Numbered from the stretch's first letter, positions 40,869 through 49,813 are shown. The stretch is 64,000 bases of DNA from Actinomadura sp. WMMA1423 (GCF_006547145.1 NZ_CP041244.1:6200001-6264000), one strand, 5' to 3'. Notes: generated by a model not told the origin, from the sequence alone. Numbers and translations: made by a program.

Positions 40869-41918
40869 GTGAGTGGTAGCCATCGCAGCGGGAATCCCCG
40901 CGACAGCTACCGCGATTCGGGCGGTGGCCAGGGATCAAGCGGCGGTTACCGGCCGGACGGCGGTGGATACGGCGCGGGCGGAGACGCGTACGAGCGGTAC
41001 TCCTCGGGACGGCCGGGGAGCGGTCCGTACCAGCGCGAGACGGGCCCGTACCAGACCGGTAGCGGCGGCTACCGCTCGGACGCCGGTGGATACCGCGGCG
41101 AGGAGAGCGGCGGGTACCGGACCGAGAGCGGCGGCTACCGCACCGAAAGCGGCGGCTACCGGTCCGGCGGCGGTCCCCACCGCGGCGGGAGCGGCGGCTA
41201 CCGCACCGGCAGCCACCGGGTGGCGCGCGATCGCCGCGCCGGACGGCGCTGGGCCGTCATCCTCGGCGGTGCCGCCGCCGGTATCGCCGTCTGCGGGCTC
41301 GCGGTGTTCGCCGTCCTGAGCGGCGTCGGGGCGAGCGGGGAGAAGAGCACCGGGCAGGTCGTCGGCAGCGGCGCCACCGAGAACTCCCCGATGTCCAAGG
41401 GGGAGCGCGCGGCCGTCCCCGACTCCTGCACGATCGTCGGCGACGACCTGATCGGGCGCCTGGCGCCCGACTCCGAGCGCACCGAGGCCGACAACTACCA
41501 GGGCGACGACCAGCAGAACCAGTGCGTGTGGGGCGCCTACGCGGGCGACAGGCGGCGGCAGCTCACCATCGAGCTGCGCGCGATCGCCGGGTCGGCCGGA
41601 GCGTCGCCCACCGACGCCGCCCGCAAGACGTTCGTGACCGAGCGGACCGCCGACGAGTCGGGCAAGGCCCTGCTGGCCGGGCAGAAGCTCACCGACAAGC
41701 GCCGGCTCACCGACGTCGGCGACGAGGGCTACGTCGTCTACAGCGTGGACAAGGGCCAGGGCGCCGGCGAAGCCATCGGCAACGTCCGGGTCGCCAACGT
41801 CCTCGTCACCGTCCACTACTCGGGTTCGAACAAGGGCGACCCGCTGTCCTCGGACGCCGCGACCGGCGGCGCCACCGAGGTCACCAAGGCCGTGGCGACC
41901 GCCCTGTCCCAGCGCTGA
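40869..41918 (+). CDS. Membrane protein with GGYR-repeat cytosolic tail and DUF3558-like external domain
   Basis: A 349-residue protein. Residues 1-~115 are a low-complexity tail of Gly, Ser, Tyr and Arg with repeats such as SGGYRTE and SDAGGYRGE. A basic segment (RVARDRRAGRRW) precedes one transmembrane helix (VILGGAAAGIAVCGLAVFAVL). The external part has two cysteines (PDSCTIVGDDLIGRL... and NQCVWGAY) spaced as in DUF3558-like lipoproteins. I chose the GTG at 40869, after GGGAGTGGG; an in-frame extension upstream overlaps tsaE. Function unknown; it splits the t6A genes. Confidence 0.7.
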   Translation: MSGSHRSGNPRDSYRDSGGGQGSSGGYRPDGGGYGAGGDAYERYSSGRPGSGPYQRETGPYQTGSGGYRSDAGGYRGEESGGYRTESGGYRTESGGYRSGGGPHRGGSGGYRTGSHRVARDRRAGRRWAVILGGAAAGIAVCGLAVFAVLSGVGASGEKSTGQVVGSGATENSPMSKGERAAVPDSCTIVGDDLIGRLAPDSERTEADNYQGDDQQNQCVWGAYAGDRRRQLTIELRAIAGSAGASPTDAARKTFVTERTADESGKALLAGQKLTDKRRLTDVGDEGYVVYSVDKGQGAGEAIGNVRVANVLVTVHYSGSNKGDPLSSDAATGGATEVTKAVATALSQR

Positions 41919-41980
41919 ACCCGGCCTTGCCCGCCGGGCCCGCCCGGGCCGGAGCCGAGCGACCTCCGGCCGGCGGCCGG

Positions 41981-41986
41981 TAGGCT
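41981..41986 (+). promoter_or_regulatory. Leaderless-type -10 element of tsaB
   Basis: TAGGCT ends 8 nt before the tsaB GTG and no ribosome binding site is present, so the tsaB-rimI-tsaD transcript probably starts at or next to the GTG. Confidence 0.45.
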
Positions 41987-41994
41987 TACAACCC

Positions 41995-42675
41995 GTGCTG
42001 GTCTTGGCTTTCGATACCGCGACCGCCGCGATCACCGTGGCGCTGTACGAGTGGACCCCCGGCGAGGGCACGGTGCCGCGCGGCCTGGCTGAGGCCGTCG
42101 ACCGGCGGCGCCACACCGAGCTGCTCACCCCCTCCATCGCGGAGGTGATGGCGGAGGCGGGGGCGGCACCGAGCGACCTCAGCGCTATCGCCGTCGGCGT
42201 CGGTCCGGGGCCCTACACGGGGCTGCGGGTCGGGCTCGTCACCGCGCGCGCCATGGGCGAGGCCCTCAGCGTCCCCGTGCACGGTGTCTGCACGCTCGAC
42301 GTCATCGCCTGGGCCACCCGGCGGGACGGCCCGTTCGCCGTCGCCACCGATGCCCGCCGCAAGGAGGTCTACTGGGCGCGTTACGACTCGGCGCGCTTCC
42401 GGGCCACCGAGCCGGCCGTGGGCCCGGCGGCGGACGTCCTGGAAGGCGCGCCCGAGGGGCTGCCCGTCGTGGGCGAGGGTGCGGCCCTGTACCCGGAGGT
42501 CCTCGGAAGCTCCGGGCACGAGCCGCTGCTGCCCACCGCCGGGGCCCTCGCCGAGCTGGTCGTCGCGCGGCTGTCGGGCCTGAAGGGCCCCGAGCTCGTG
42601 GCGCCGGAGCCCCTCTACCTGCGCCGGCCGGACGCCAGGGAGCCGGGCCCCCGCAAGAAGGTGACGCCGGCGTGA
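41995..42675 (+). CDS. tsaB: tRNA t6A synthesis protein TsaB
   Basis: A 226-residue ASKHA-fold protein, the non-catalytic partner of TsaD. It starts at GTG (VLVLAFDTATAAITVALYE) and has the GVGPGPYTGLRVGLVTAR motif and ATDARRKEVYWARY. Its TGA overlaps the GTG of rimI, giving a coupled tsaB-rimI-tsaD order. Confidence 0.94.
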   Translation: MLVLAFDTATAAITVALYEWTPGEGTVPRGLAEAVDRRRHTELLTPSIAEVMAEAGAAPSDLSAIAVGVGPGPYTGLRVGLVTARAMGEALSVPVHGVCTLDVIAWATRRDGPFAVATDARRKEVYWARYDSARFRATEPAVGPAADVLEGAPEGLPVVGEGAALYPEVLGSSGHEPLLPTAGALAELVVARLSGLKGPELVAPEPLYLRRPDAREPGPRKKVTPA

Positions 42676-43163
42676 GCGACATCGTCCTGCGGCCCATGAC
42701 CAGCGCGGACCTCCCGGCGGTCCACCTGCTGGACCGGGTGCTCTTCCCCGAGGACACCTGGAGCGAGGCGATGCTGGCCGCCGAGCTCGCCGACCAGCCC
42801 CGCACCCGGCACTACGTCGTCGCGGAGGCGCCCGGCGGGGAGATCGTCGGCTACGCGGGCCTCGCCGCGGCGGGCGGGCAGGCCGACGTGCAGACCATCG
42901 GGGTGCGCGCGGACCGGCGCAAGGGCGGCATCGGCGCGAAGCTGCTCACCGCCCTGCTGGAAGAGGCCGTCCGGCGGGGGAGCGAAGCGGTGTTCCTGGA
43001 GGTCCGCGCCGACAACGACGCCGCCCACCGCCTCTACGAGCGGTTCGGCTTCGAGCGGGTCGGCATCCGCAAACGCTACTACCAGCCCTCGGACGTGGAC
43101 GCGATCGTCATGTGCCGCAAGCTGCGCGACCGTCCTCCCGTGGGCTTCAACAGGGCCGAATGA
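42672..43163 (+). CDS. rimI: Ribosomal-protein-alanine N-acetyltransferase
   Basis: A 163-residue GNAT acetyltransferase. The acetyl-CoA loop is RRKGGIGAKLL, and the C-terminal NDAAHRLYERFGFERVGIRKRYY is typical of RimI, which acetylates the N-terminus of S18 (and possibly other proteins). GTG start in an overlap with tsaB. The tsaB-rimI-tsaD order is widespread. Confidence 0.93.
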   Translation: MSDIVLRPMTSADLPAVHLLDRVLFPEDTWSEAMLAAELADQPRTRHYVVAEAPGGEIVGYAGLAAAGGQADVQTIGVRADRRKGGIGAKLLTALLEEAVRRGSEAVFLEVRADNDAAHRLYERFGFERVGIRKRYYQPSDVDAIVMCRKLRDRPPVGFNRAE

Positions 43164-43181
43164 GCCGGTAGGGAGACTCAC

Positions 43182-44219
43182 GTGATTCGGGACGAGCCAC
43201 TGGTGCTCGGGATCGAGACCTCCTGCGACGAGACCGGGGTCGGGATCGTGCGCGGGCACACGCTGCTGGCGGACGCGATCGCCTCCAGCGTGGACCAGCA
43301 CGCCCGGTTCGGTGGCGTCGTTCCGGAGGTCGCGTCGCGGGCGCACCTGGAGGCGATGGGGCCGACCGTCGAGCGCGCCCTGGCGGACGCCGGGGTGGCG
43401 TTCACCGACGTGGACGCGTTCGCGGTGACCGCGGGCCCGGGCCTGCCGGGGGCGCTGATGGTCGGCGTCGCCGCGGCCAAGGCGTACGCGCTGTCGCTCG
43501 GCAAGCCGCTCTACGGCGTCAACCACCTCGCCGCGCACGTGTGCGTCGACCAGCTCGAACACGGTCCGCTGCCGAAGCCGTGCGTGGCGATGCTGGTGTC
43601 GGGCGGGCACTCCTCCCTGCTGCTGGTGCCGGACGTGGCGGGCGACGTCCGGCCCCTGGGCAGCACGGTGGACGACGCGGCGGGCGAGGCGTTCGACAAG
43701 GTCGCCCGCGTCCTCGACCTCGGATTCCCCGGCGGCCCCGTCATCGACCGCATGGCCCGCGAGGGCGACCCGGCCGCGATCGCGTTCCCGCGCGGCAAGT
43801 ACAACGACGGCACCTACGACTTCTCGTTCTCCGGCCTGAAGACCGCCGTGGCGCGCTGGGTGGAGGCGAAGGAGCGCGCGGGCGAGCCCGTCCCGGTCGC
43901 CGACGTCGCGGCGTCCTTCCAGGAGGCCGTCGTGGACGTCCTGACGCAGAAGGCGCTGAAGGTCTGCAAGGACAACGGCGTCGACGACCTGCTGATCGGC
44001 GGCGGCGTCGCGGCCAACTCGCGGCTGCGCGCCCTCGCGGCGGAGCGCTGCTCGGCGGCCGGCGTCCGCCTGCGCGTCCCGCGCCCGAAGCTGTGCACCG
44101 ACAACGGCGCCATGGTCGCGGCCCTGGGCTCGGAGCTGGTCGCCTCCGGCATCGGCCCGTCCGACCTGGAACTGCCCGCCGACTCCAGCCTCCCCATCGA
44201 GGCCGTCACCCTGCCCTGA
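43182..44219 (+). CDS. tsaD: tRNA N6-adenosine threonylcarbamoyltransferase TsaD
   Basis: A 345-residue ASKHA-fold enzyme that transfers the threonylcarbamoyl group to A37. Metal ligands His115 and His119 are in NHLAAHVC; LGIETSCDETGVGIV starts the protein, and DNGAMVAALG is the C-terminal metal motif. It starts at GTG with GGGAG upstream. It ends the t6A block and is followed by a hairpin. Confidence 0.97.
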   Translation: MIRDEPLVLGIETSCDETGVGIVRGHTLLADAIASSVDQHARFGGVVPEVASRAHLEAMGPTVERALADAGVAFTDVDAFAVTAGPGLPGALMVGVAAAKAYALSLGKPLYGVNHLAAHVCVDQLEHGPLPKPCVAMLVSGGHSSLLLVPDVAGDVRPLGSTVDDAAGEAFDKVARVLDLGFPGGPVIDRMAREGDPAAIAFPRGKYNDGTYDFSFSGLKTAVARWVEAKERAGEPVPVADVAASFQEAVVDVLTQKALKVCKDNGVDDLLIGGGVAANSRLRALAAERCSAAGVRLRVPRPKLCTDNGAMVAALGSELVASGIGPSDLELPADSSLPIEAVTLP

Positions 44220-44295
44220 ACGGGCCCCCCGGCGCCCCGGCGCGAACCCCGGACGCGCCGCCGCTCCGCAAGGCCGGCGCCTCAGTGCCGCCGTG

Positions 44296-44313
44296 CCCGC
44301 CTCAACAGGCGGG
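44296..44313. terminator. Hairpin between convergent tsaD and phosphotransferase genes
   Basis: CCCGCCT/AGGCGGG with a CAAC loop lies in a ~230-bp spacer that is otherwise simple GC-rich sequence with scattered GGCGGGGC motifs and no gene. Confidence 0.4.
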
Positions 44314-44453
44314 ACGTGCAGTCGGAGGCGGGGCCTGCGCTGCCACGGCGGGGCCTCGGCGCCGGGCTCGCCTCGTATGGCCCGGCGTAGGGCCGGACGT
44401 GCCGCTGGAGGCGGGGCTGGGGCGTTGGGGCGGGGCTTAGCTGTGGGTCTGTC

Positions 44454-45395
44454 TCAGCACTGGGCGAGGAGGCCGGCCAGGTAGTCCTCGTAGAGGGGGA
44501 CCTGGGGTTCGTCGATCATGCGGTTGTCGTCCTCGGGGAGCAGGTCGAGGACGCTGCGGACGTCCCAGTACGGGTCGTGCGCGTGGCCGCCGGAGACCTG
44601 GTCGAAGGAGCACAGGAACCGGTCGGCGACGGACGCGCCGTAGCGCAGCGCCAGGCCGCGGCGCATGCAGGCGATGTCGACGGAGACGGGACCGGACGAG
44701 GCGTCCGACCAGTCGACGATGCCGGTGAGCCTGCCGTAGGACCACAGCGTGTTGTCGGCGTGGTAGTCGCGGTGGACGAACCGGGCGGGCGCCTCCGGGG
44801 CGGGCCGGGCGGCCACCTCGAAGGCGCGTTCCCACAGCTCGGGACGCAGCGCGTGCTTGGGCGGGAGCCGCACGTCGAGCCGGTTGTGCGGGACGTACGG
44901 CGGCATGGTGGACGCGCCGTTCAGCTCGTGCACCGACAGCAGCGCGGCGGCCAGCTGGATCAGGTACTCGGGCAGGTCGTCCTGGGAGGGGCGCGGCGGG
45001 TGGCCCCTGAGCCGGGTGATGAGCAGGGCGGGAACGTCGCAGTAGGCGCCGGACGGGTCGGCGGCTACCAGCGACGGCGTGGGGATCTTGCATCCGGCCA
45101 GGAGCGCGAGCGCCGCGATCTCGCGCTCGGGGGAGAACTCGGCGTCGCCGTAGCCGCGGCGGGCGGGGGCGGCCTCGCGATTGGTCCAGCGGCGCAGGAC
45201 GAGGTGGTGCGCCTCGCCGGAGCGGCTCTCGACGAGGAGGGCGTGGTTGGCGTGGGCGGTGCCGCCGGCGAGGGGCCGCACCATGCGGACCTCGGCGCCC
45301 TTGCCGAGGCACTCCTCCACCCAGCGCAGGGTGGTGTGCCCGGGCGGGACGCCGGTCGGCAGGCAGGGAGCCGGTGTGTGGGTCACCTGATCCAT
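44454..45395 (-). CDS. Aminoglycoside phosphotransferase (APH)-family kinase
   Basis: A 313-residue protein-kinase-like enzyme. The catalytic loop VHRDYHADNTLW gives the Asp and Asn, and the metal Asp is in IVDWSDAS. The N-terminal lobe has a Gly-rich LAGGTAHANHALL and LVLRRW with the ATP lysine position replaced by Arg. The family phosphorylates small molecules such as antibiotics, sugars or choline; nothing here proves resistance. The upstream 80 bp are relatively AT-rich and probably hold the promoter. Confidence 0.88.
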   Translation of the reverse strand: MDQVTHTPAPCLPTGVPPGHTTLRWVEECLGKGAEVRMVRPLAGGTAHANHALLVESRSGEAHHLVLRRWTNREAAPARRGYGDAEFSPEREIAALALLAGCKIPTPSLVAADPSGAYCDVPALLITRLRGHPPRPSQDDLPEYLIQLAAALLSVHELNGASTMPPYVPHNRLDVRLPPKHALRPELWERAFEVAARPAPEAPARFVHRDYHADNTLWSYGRLTGIVDWSDASSGPVSVDIACMRRGLALRYGASVADRFLCSFDQVSGGHAHDPYWDVRSVLDLLPEDDNRMIDEPQVPLYEDYLAGLLAQC

Positions 45396-45543
45396 GAAAA
45401 CGGATTCCGAACGGTATCGGGAGTGATTTTGCGAAGACGGAAAGTAACAAAACGCACGTCACGAGGGTGACATGAAGGAAGCATGTCCGGTCGTTCCGGC
45501 GGTTCTCGGACAAACGCCGCGGATACCGGGAGGTACATGAGTG

Positions 45544-45573
45544 CCGGGTGGGGCCCGCGCCGGCCCCACCCGG
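45544..45573. terminator. Strong hairpin after the coiled-coil gene
   Basis: A perfect 12-bp inverted repeat, CCGGGTGGGGCC/GGCCCCACCCGG, with a 6-nt loop lies 18 nt beyond the stop of the leftward coiled-coil gene. Confidence 0.6.
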
Positions 45574-45591
45574 ACGCCTTCGTCTCCCTTG

Positions 45592-47241
45592 TCAGTCCTT
45601 GGCCTCGCGGCGGGGACGCAGCAGCGCCTCGGCGAGCGCGAGCATCGTCTCCTCCAGGGTGGACAGCCGCTTCAGCACGTCCTCGTGCACCGCGTTGACC
45701 TGCTTGGCGACGTCGTCGTGGACGCCGTCGACCTTCCGGCCGACCTCGTCCTCGACGTGGGAGAAGCGCTTGGCGACGTCGGCCTGGGCGGCGTCGGCGC
45801 GCCGCGCGGCCTCGTCCTGCATGCTCTCCACCCGCCGCGCGAACTCCGCCTGGACGCCGCCGACCTGGCGGGCGACGTCCTCCTGCATGTGGCCGACCTG
45901 CTTGGCGACGTCGTCGTGGATGGTGCCGACCTGCCGGGTGACGTCGTCGTGGATGTCGCCGATCCGCTTGCCGAAGTCGTGGTGGACGCCGCTGACCTGC
46001 CGCGACACCTCGCTGTGCACGGACTGGACCTGCTTGGCCACGTCGGCGTGCACGGACTCGACGCGGCGGGAGACGACGTCCACCTGGGCGGTGAACTCCT
46101 CCAGCGCGCCGTCGACCCGCTTGGCGACCTCCTCGTGGATGCCCTCGATGCGCTTGCGGACGTCGTGGTGCACGTCCTCGAACCGGCGGGAGAACTCGTC
46201 CATGCGCTTGGCGACGTCGCTGTATGCGGTCTCGGCGATCTGCGACATGGTGGCCTTGACCTCGTCGCGGTCGGGCCGGGCGCGCAGCTCCTCGACCAGC
46301 GGGTCGACGGCCTCGGCGAGGTGCTTCTCCAGCGCGTCGAACCGGTCGCCGTACTCGGCGTCCGGGCGCTGCGCGAGATCGGTCAGCGCCCGGTGCACCT
46401 CGGCGATCCCCAGCGTGGCGGGCAGCCGGCTGATCCGCTCGCCGACCCCGTCGAGGCGGCCGTCGAGGCCCTCGAACCGGCCGTCCAGGCCCTCCAACTT
46501 GCCCGACAGCCCTTCGAGGCGGCCGTCGACGCCGTCCAGCCGGCCGTCGAGGCCGTCGAGCCGGCCGCCGACGCCCTCGACCCGGCCGCTGACCGCCTCG
46601 AGGCCCTGCTCCATCCGCTCGGCCATCTCGCCGAGCGCCTGGTCGACCCGTGCCGTGACCCCGTTGATCGAGTGTTCCAGCCGCTCGGACCGGTGGCCGA
46701 GCTCCGCGAGCGACTTGTCGAGCCGGTTGAAGCGGACGGACGCGGCCTCCATGCTGCCCTGGAGCTTGTCGAGCCGCTTGGTCATCTCGTCCATGCGCTG
46801 GGACGCCTGCTGCGTGGCGTCGGTGATCTGCTGCGCCGAGTCGAGGACCGCCTGGATGCGGGTCAGTCCCTCGTCGACGTTCTCGGCCACCACGCCGACG
46901 TCGGCCCACAGCGCGGGCAGCTCGGCCACGGGTTTGACCCGCTCGCCGAACGCCTCGATGTGCTCGGCCAGGCCCTCGGCCCATTCGGGGGGCTTGCCGG
47001 ACAGTTCGTCGACCTGCCCGCGGACGCTCTCGAGCTGCCCGGTCAGCCCGTTGAGCTCCCGCTCGCGGACCTCGCGGAGCAGCCACTCCATGCCTTCCAG
47101 ACGCTGGCGGATCTCGTCCAGGACCTGACCCTGTGAGCGCTGTTCGTAGACGTGGTCCTGCGCCGCCCGGGCGAGCAACTCCCGCATCCGGTCCGAGACC
47201 GGTTGACCCCCTGTCTGCAGGAAGTTGTGATTCGTTTCCAC
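45592..47241 (-). CDS. Long coiled-coil protein with heptad and hendecad repeats
   Basis: A 549-residue protein with no recognised enzyme domain. After a ~60-residue head (VETNHNFLQTGGQPVSDRMR, then QRLEGMEWLLREVRE), the whole chain is predicted helical. Residues ~212-270 are eight heptads (GRLDGLD, GRLEGLS, GRFEGLD...). Residues ~343-529 are about 17 hendecads with the consensus HDDVAKQVGxV, hydrophobics spaced 4-3-4. Hendecads favour right-handed coiled coils; Scy of Streptomyces polar growth also uses them. A cytoskeletal or scaffold role is plausible but unproven. The GTG start is fixed by AAGGAG 7 nt upstream. A possible promoter (TACAGT at 47306-47311, minus strand) is weak. Confidence 0.8.
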   Translation of the reverse strand: METNHNFLQTGGQPVSDRMRELLARAAQDHVYEQRSQGQVLDEIRQRLEGMEWLLREVRERELNGLTGQLESVRGQVDELSGKPPEWAEGLAEHIEAFGERVKPVAELPALWADVGVVAENVDEGLTRIQAVLDSAQQITDATQQASQRMDEMTKRLDKLQGSMEAASVRFNRLDKSLAELGHRSERLEHSINGVTARVDQALGEMAERMEQGLEAVSGRVEGVGGRLDGLDGRLDGVDGRLEGLSGKLEGLDGRFEGLDGRLDGVGERISRLPATLGIAEVHRALTDLAQRPDAEYGDRFDALEKHLAEAVDPLVEELRARPDRDEVKATMSQIAETAYSDVAKRMDEFSRRFEDVHHDVRKRIEGIHEEVAKRVDGALEEFTAQVDVVSRRVESVHADVAKQVQSVHSEVSRQVSGVHHDFGKRIGDIHDDVTRQVGTIHDDVAKQVGHMQEDVARQVGGVQAEFARRVESMQDEAARRADAAQADVAKRFSHVEDEVGRKVDGVHDDVAKQVNAVHEDVLKRLSTLEETMLALAEALLRPRREAKD

Positions 47242-47881
47242 CCGATGCTCCTTCGTGTGCCGGCGCGACGAAATGACGCACGGCAAATGAATCTCTGGAG
47301 TGGCCACTGTAGTGCGTGTAGAGGGCGGCCAAAACGGGTAGCAGAGAAGATTGCGAGTTCTGCGGAATGCGCCTGTTATCCGGCTAATGCGAGTAGTGAG
47401 AAAAGCCGGGTGCATTGAAGGACTCCCGGTTTGCGATCCCTCGCCCCTTTTATTGGGAGAGGTGAGGTGCGCGGCAGGCTGCGGTGCGGGACGGTTCCGG
47501 CGTTCGGGGTGGCGTTCTGTCAGTACATCTCGCCCAACATCGGCAGTTCCCGAGCCCCGCGGCCTGCCACGCCCGCCCGACGCGTGTGAGGCGGACGTGA
47601 CGCGCCGCAACAGGCGCCGGGCCTTTTCGGGACGGCTTCGGGGGGACCGATGGCCCGGCCGCTGAACCTCCCTTGGTGTTCTCGGGCCGCCCGGCCTCGC
47701 CGGACCGATTTCCCGGGCCGCGTCGCGCCGTTGCCGGGCGGCCGCAATCCCTGGTGCGGCCGATGCCGGAAAGCCTCGATGATTTGCGCCGCCGTGGCGC
47801 GTCGCCCCGCCCCGCTTGGCGTTGCGCCGCCGCGCGGAAGATCTTTGGGCAGGGTTGCCGGGCGGCGCCCGTCCCGGCGGG
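47242..47881. other. 640-bp gene-free region
   Basis: I see no supported gene. The first ~200 bp (toward the coiled-coil gene) are clearly less GC-rich than the surroundings and probably hold its promoter and leader. The remainder is ordinary GC-rich sequence. Open frames that cross it on both strands lack homology and ribosome binding sites. Confidence 0.5.
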
Positions 47882-49129
47882 TCAGGCCCCGGCGACGGGG
47901 TGCGCCAGCAGCGCGACGGGGTCGCTCCCCACGCGGGTCGCCACGAGGGTCAGCTCCTTGGCGCCGCGTCCGGACCGGCGCCCGCCGAAGCCGAGGTCGC
48001 GGCGGAGCCGGTCCACGTCGACGGCCGAACCGCGCTTCTTGACGGTCAGCACCCCGACCTCGCGGCGGCGCAACTCGGCTCGCAGCCGCTTCACGGAGAA
48101 GGGCAGCACGTCCTCTATCTCGTAGGCGGAGGCGAAGGGCGTCGGGCGCAGCTCGTCGGACGTGACGTAGGCGATGCGGGGGTCCGCCAGGCCGCCGCCG
48201 ACCAGATCCGCGACCTCGCCGACCAGATGGGCCCGGATCACGGCGCCGTCAGGCTCGTACAGGTACCGGCCCCATGCGCGCACGTCCGGCTCGCCCGACC
48301 CGCGGGGAGTCAACGTCCACAGCTCTGTCCCCTGGGAGGGCTCCGCATCGGGGAGACGGGTGTCGGACGGGAGGAGGGTGGCCCGCCGGCGGGCCTCGCC
48401 GGCCAGACCGCCCAGCCAGATGACGGCCTCCTTGACGTCGCCCCCGACCGAGATCCACTCGGCTTCGGCGTCGTCCGGCACGGCCTCGTGGGGAATGCCG
48501 GGTGCGACCTTCAGGCAGGCCGCGGGCACCCGGCGGGCCATGCCCAGGACGATGTCGAACGGCGGCTCGTAGGAGCGGGGATCGAAGACCCGGCCCCGCG
48601 CCGTACGGCGCCCGGGGTCGGCGAAGACCGCGTCGAACCCGGACGGGTCCTCCTCGGTCGCGTCCCCGACCCGCACGGAGGCGAGACCGTCAAGGCCGAG
48701 AGCGGCCAAGTTGGCCCGGGCCACCTCGGCCGTCAACGGGTCCAGCTCCACGCCCTCACCGGCGAGGCCCGCGCGCGCTCGGGCGATGAGGTCCGCCCCG
48801 ATCCCGCACCCCAGTTCCAGCACACGCGCGCCGGGAAGCCGGGCCTCGAACCTGCGGGCGCGATAGGCCGCCACACTCGCGCGGGTGGCCTGCTCAAGCC
48901 CCGCCTGAGTGAAGTACATGCGGTCGGCGTCCGCCGCGAACTTGGCCCGGGCGCGCACTCTCAACCGCACCTGCGTCAGCGCGGCGGCCACGAGCGAGGG
49001 GGCGTGCCGCTCGCGCAGCCGCGACGCCGTGGCGAGCAGGCCGTCCTCGCTCACGTCCGACGCGGCCGCCTCGTCGAGGAGCGCCTGGCCGGAGGGGGTG
49101 CGCAGGGCCCGGAACGACGCGATGTCCAT
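47882..49129 (-). CDS. Class I SAM-dependent methyltransferase with THUMP-like C-terminus
   Basis: A 415-residue protein. The SAM motif I is VLELGCGIGAD, followed by GEGVELDP and DAVFADPGRR (motif IV-like DPxRR). The C-terminal ~80 residues (YEIEDVLPFSVKRLRAELRRREVGVLTVKKRGSAVD) match the THUMP-like domain found in this actinobacterial methyltransferase family; RNA is a likely substrate, but no specific target is established. It is divergent from groES, with the groES promoter region between them. Confidence 0.85.
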   Translation of the reverse strand: MDIASFRALRTPSGQALLDEAAASDVSEDGLLATASRLRERHAPSLVAAALTQVRLRVRARAKFAADADRMYFTQAGLEQATRASVAAYRARRFEARLPGARVLELGCGIGADLIARARAGLAGEGVELDPLTAEVARANLAALGLDGLASVRVGDATEEDPSGFDAVFADPGRRTARGRVFDPRSYEPPFDIVLGMARRVPAACLKVAPGIPHEAVPDDAEAEWISVGGDVKEAVIWLGGLAGEARRRATLLPSDTRLPDAEPSQGTELWTLTPRGSGEPDVRAWGRYLYEPDGAVIRAHLVGEVADLVGGGLADPRIAYVTSDELRPTPFASAYEIEDVLPFSVKRLRAELRRREVGVLTVKKRGSAVDVDRLRRDLGFGGRRSGRGAKELTLVATRVGSDPVALLAHPVAGA

Positions 49130-49234
49130 AGGGTGGAAGTTAGCGGCAGAGGACGGGAGCCGGAGCCGGGTGAACGCCCGGAGACGGCCGCCGGACCGGA
49201 TGGTGACGGTGCCGGCCCCCGCGCCGGCTCCGTG

Positions 49235-49263
49235 TTGACGGGGTAACGGGCACGGAATAGTGT
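49235..49263 (+). promoter_or_regulatory. Sigma-70-type promoter of groES-groEL
   Basis: TTGACG and TAGTGT are 17 nt apart, an excellent match to the vegetative consensus. The predicted start lies at the edge of the CIRCE element, so HrcA binding would block it. Confidence 0.75.
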
Positions 49264-49268
49264 CACGA

Positions 49269-49295
49269 CTGGCACTCTCAAGGGTAGAGTGCCAA
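49269..49295 (+). promoter_or_regulatory. CIRCE element (HrcA operator)
   Basis: CTGGCACTC-N9-GAGTGCCAA is the CIRCE inverted repeat with a single arm mismatch and the exact 9-nt spacer. HrcA should repress groES-groEL here and release it on heat shock. Confidence 0.9.
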
Positions 49296-49419
49296 CCACA
49301 GCGACGAAGGTCGGTCTGGCACCCGCGACGGCAGGCCGGTCCAGGGTCGCCTCTTCTGTCACATGTGCTGGTCGGTCATCCATGGCCGGCCGAGGACCAA
49401 TCGAAGGGGAGGTCAGATC

Positions 49420-49728
49420 GTGACGACCGCCACCAAGGTTGTTCTCAAGCCGCTTGAGGACCGCATCGTCGTCCAGCCGCTTGAGGCCGAGACCACCACC
49501 GCGTCGGGCCTGGTGATTCCGGACACCGCCAAGGAGAAGCCCCAGGAGGGCACCGTCCTTGCCGTTGGCCCGGGTCGCGTCGACGACAAGGGCGAGCGCG
49601 TCCCCGTCGACGTCAAGGTCGGCGAGGTCGTGCTCTACAGCAAGTACGGCGGCACCGAGGTCAAGTACAACGGCGAGGACTACCTCGTCCTCTCGGCCCG
49701 CGACGTGCTCGCGGTCATCGAGAAGTAA
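49420..49728 (+). CDS. groES: Co-chaperonin GroES
   Basis: A 102-residue GroES that caps the GroEL ring. KPLEDRIVVQPLEAETTTASGL contains the start of the mobile loop. The GTG at 49420 has GGGGAGG upstream; longer frames have no support. It lies behind a vegetative promoter and a CIRCE element, so it is under HrcA control. Spacing to groEL is 85 nt and holds a compound hairpin. Confidence 0.97.
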   Translation: MTTATKVVLKPLEDRIVVQPLEAETTTASGLVIPDTAKEKPQEGTVLAVGPGRVDDKGERVPVDVKVGEVVLYSKYGGTEVKYNGEDYLVLSARDVLAVIEK

Positions 49729-49747
49729 TCACCGAGACGTGATGCAC

Positions 49748-49789
49748 CCGCCCCGGTCGGCGCCGCCTTCGGGCGGCCCGCCGGGGCGG
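49748..49789 (+). terminator. Compound hairpin between groES and groEL
   Basis: An outer 9-bp stem (CCGCCCCGG/CCGGGGCGG) encloses an inner 6-bp stem (GCCGCC-ttcg-GGCGGC). It may cause partial termination or RNA processing that sets different groES and groEL amounts. Confidence 0.5.
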
Positions 49790-49813
49790 ATCGCGTGAAA
49801 GAGGAGTATCCGC

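Noticed and set aside
44454..45395. Aminoglycoside resistance gene
   Set aside because: The APH fold is clear, but nothing distinguishes a resistance enzyme from the many metabolic kinases of this family, and no mobile context is present.
47250..47610. N-terminal extension of the coiled-coil protein
   Set aside because: The upstream reading lacks coiled-coil character and falls in a lower-GC spacer; a strong AAGGAG marks the GTG at 47241.
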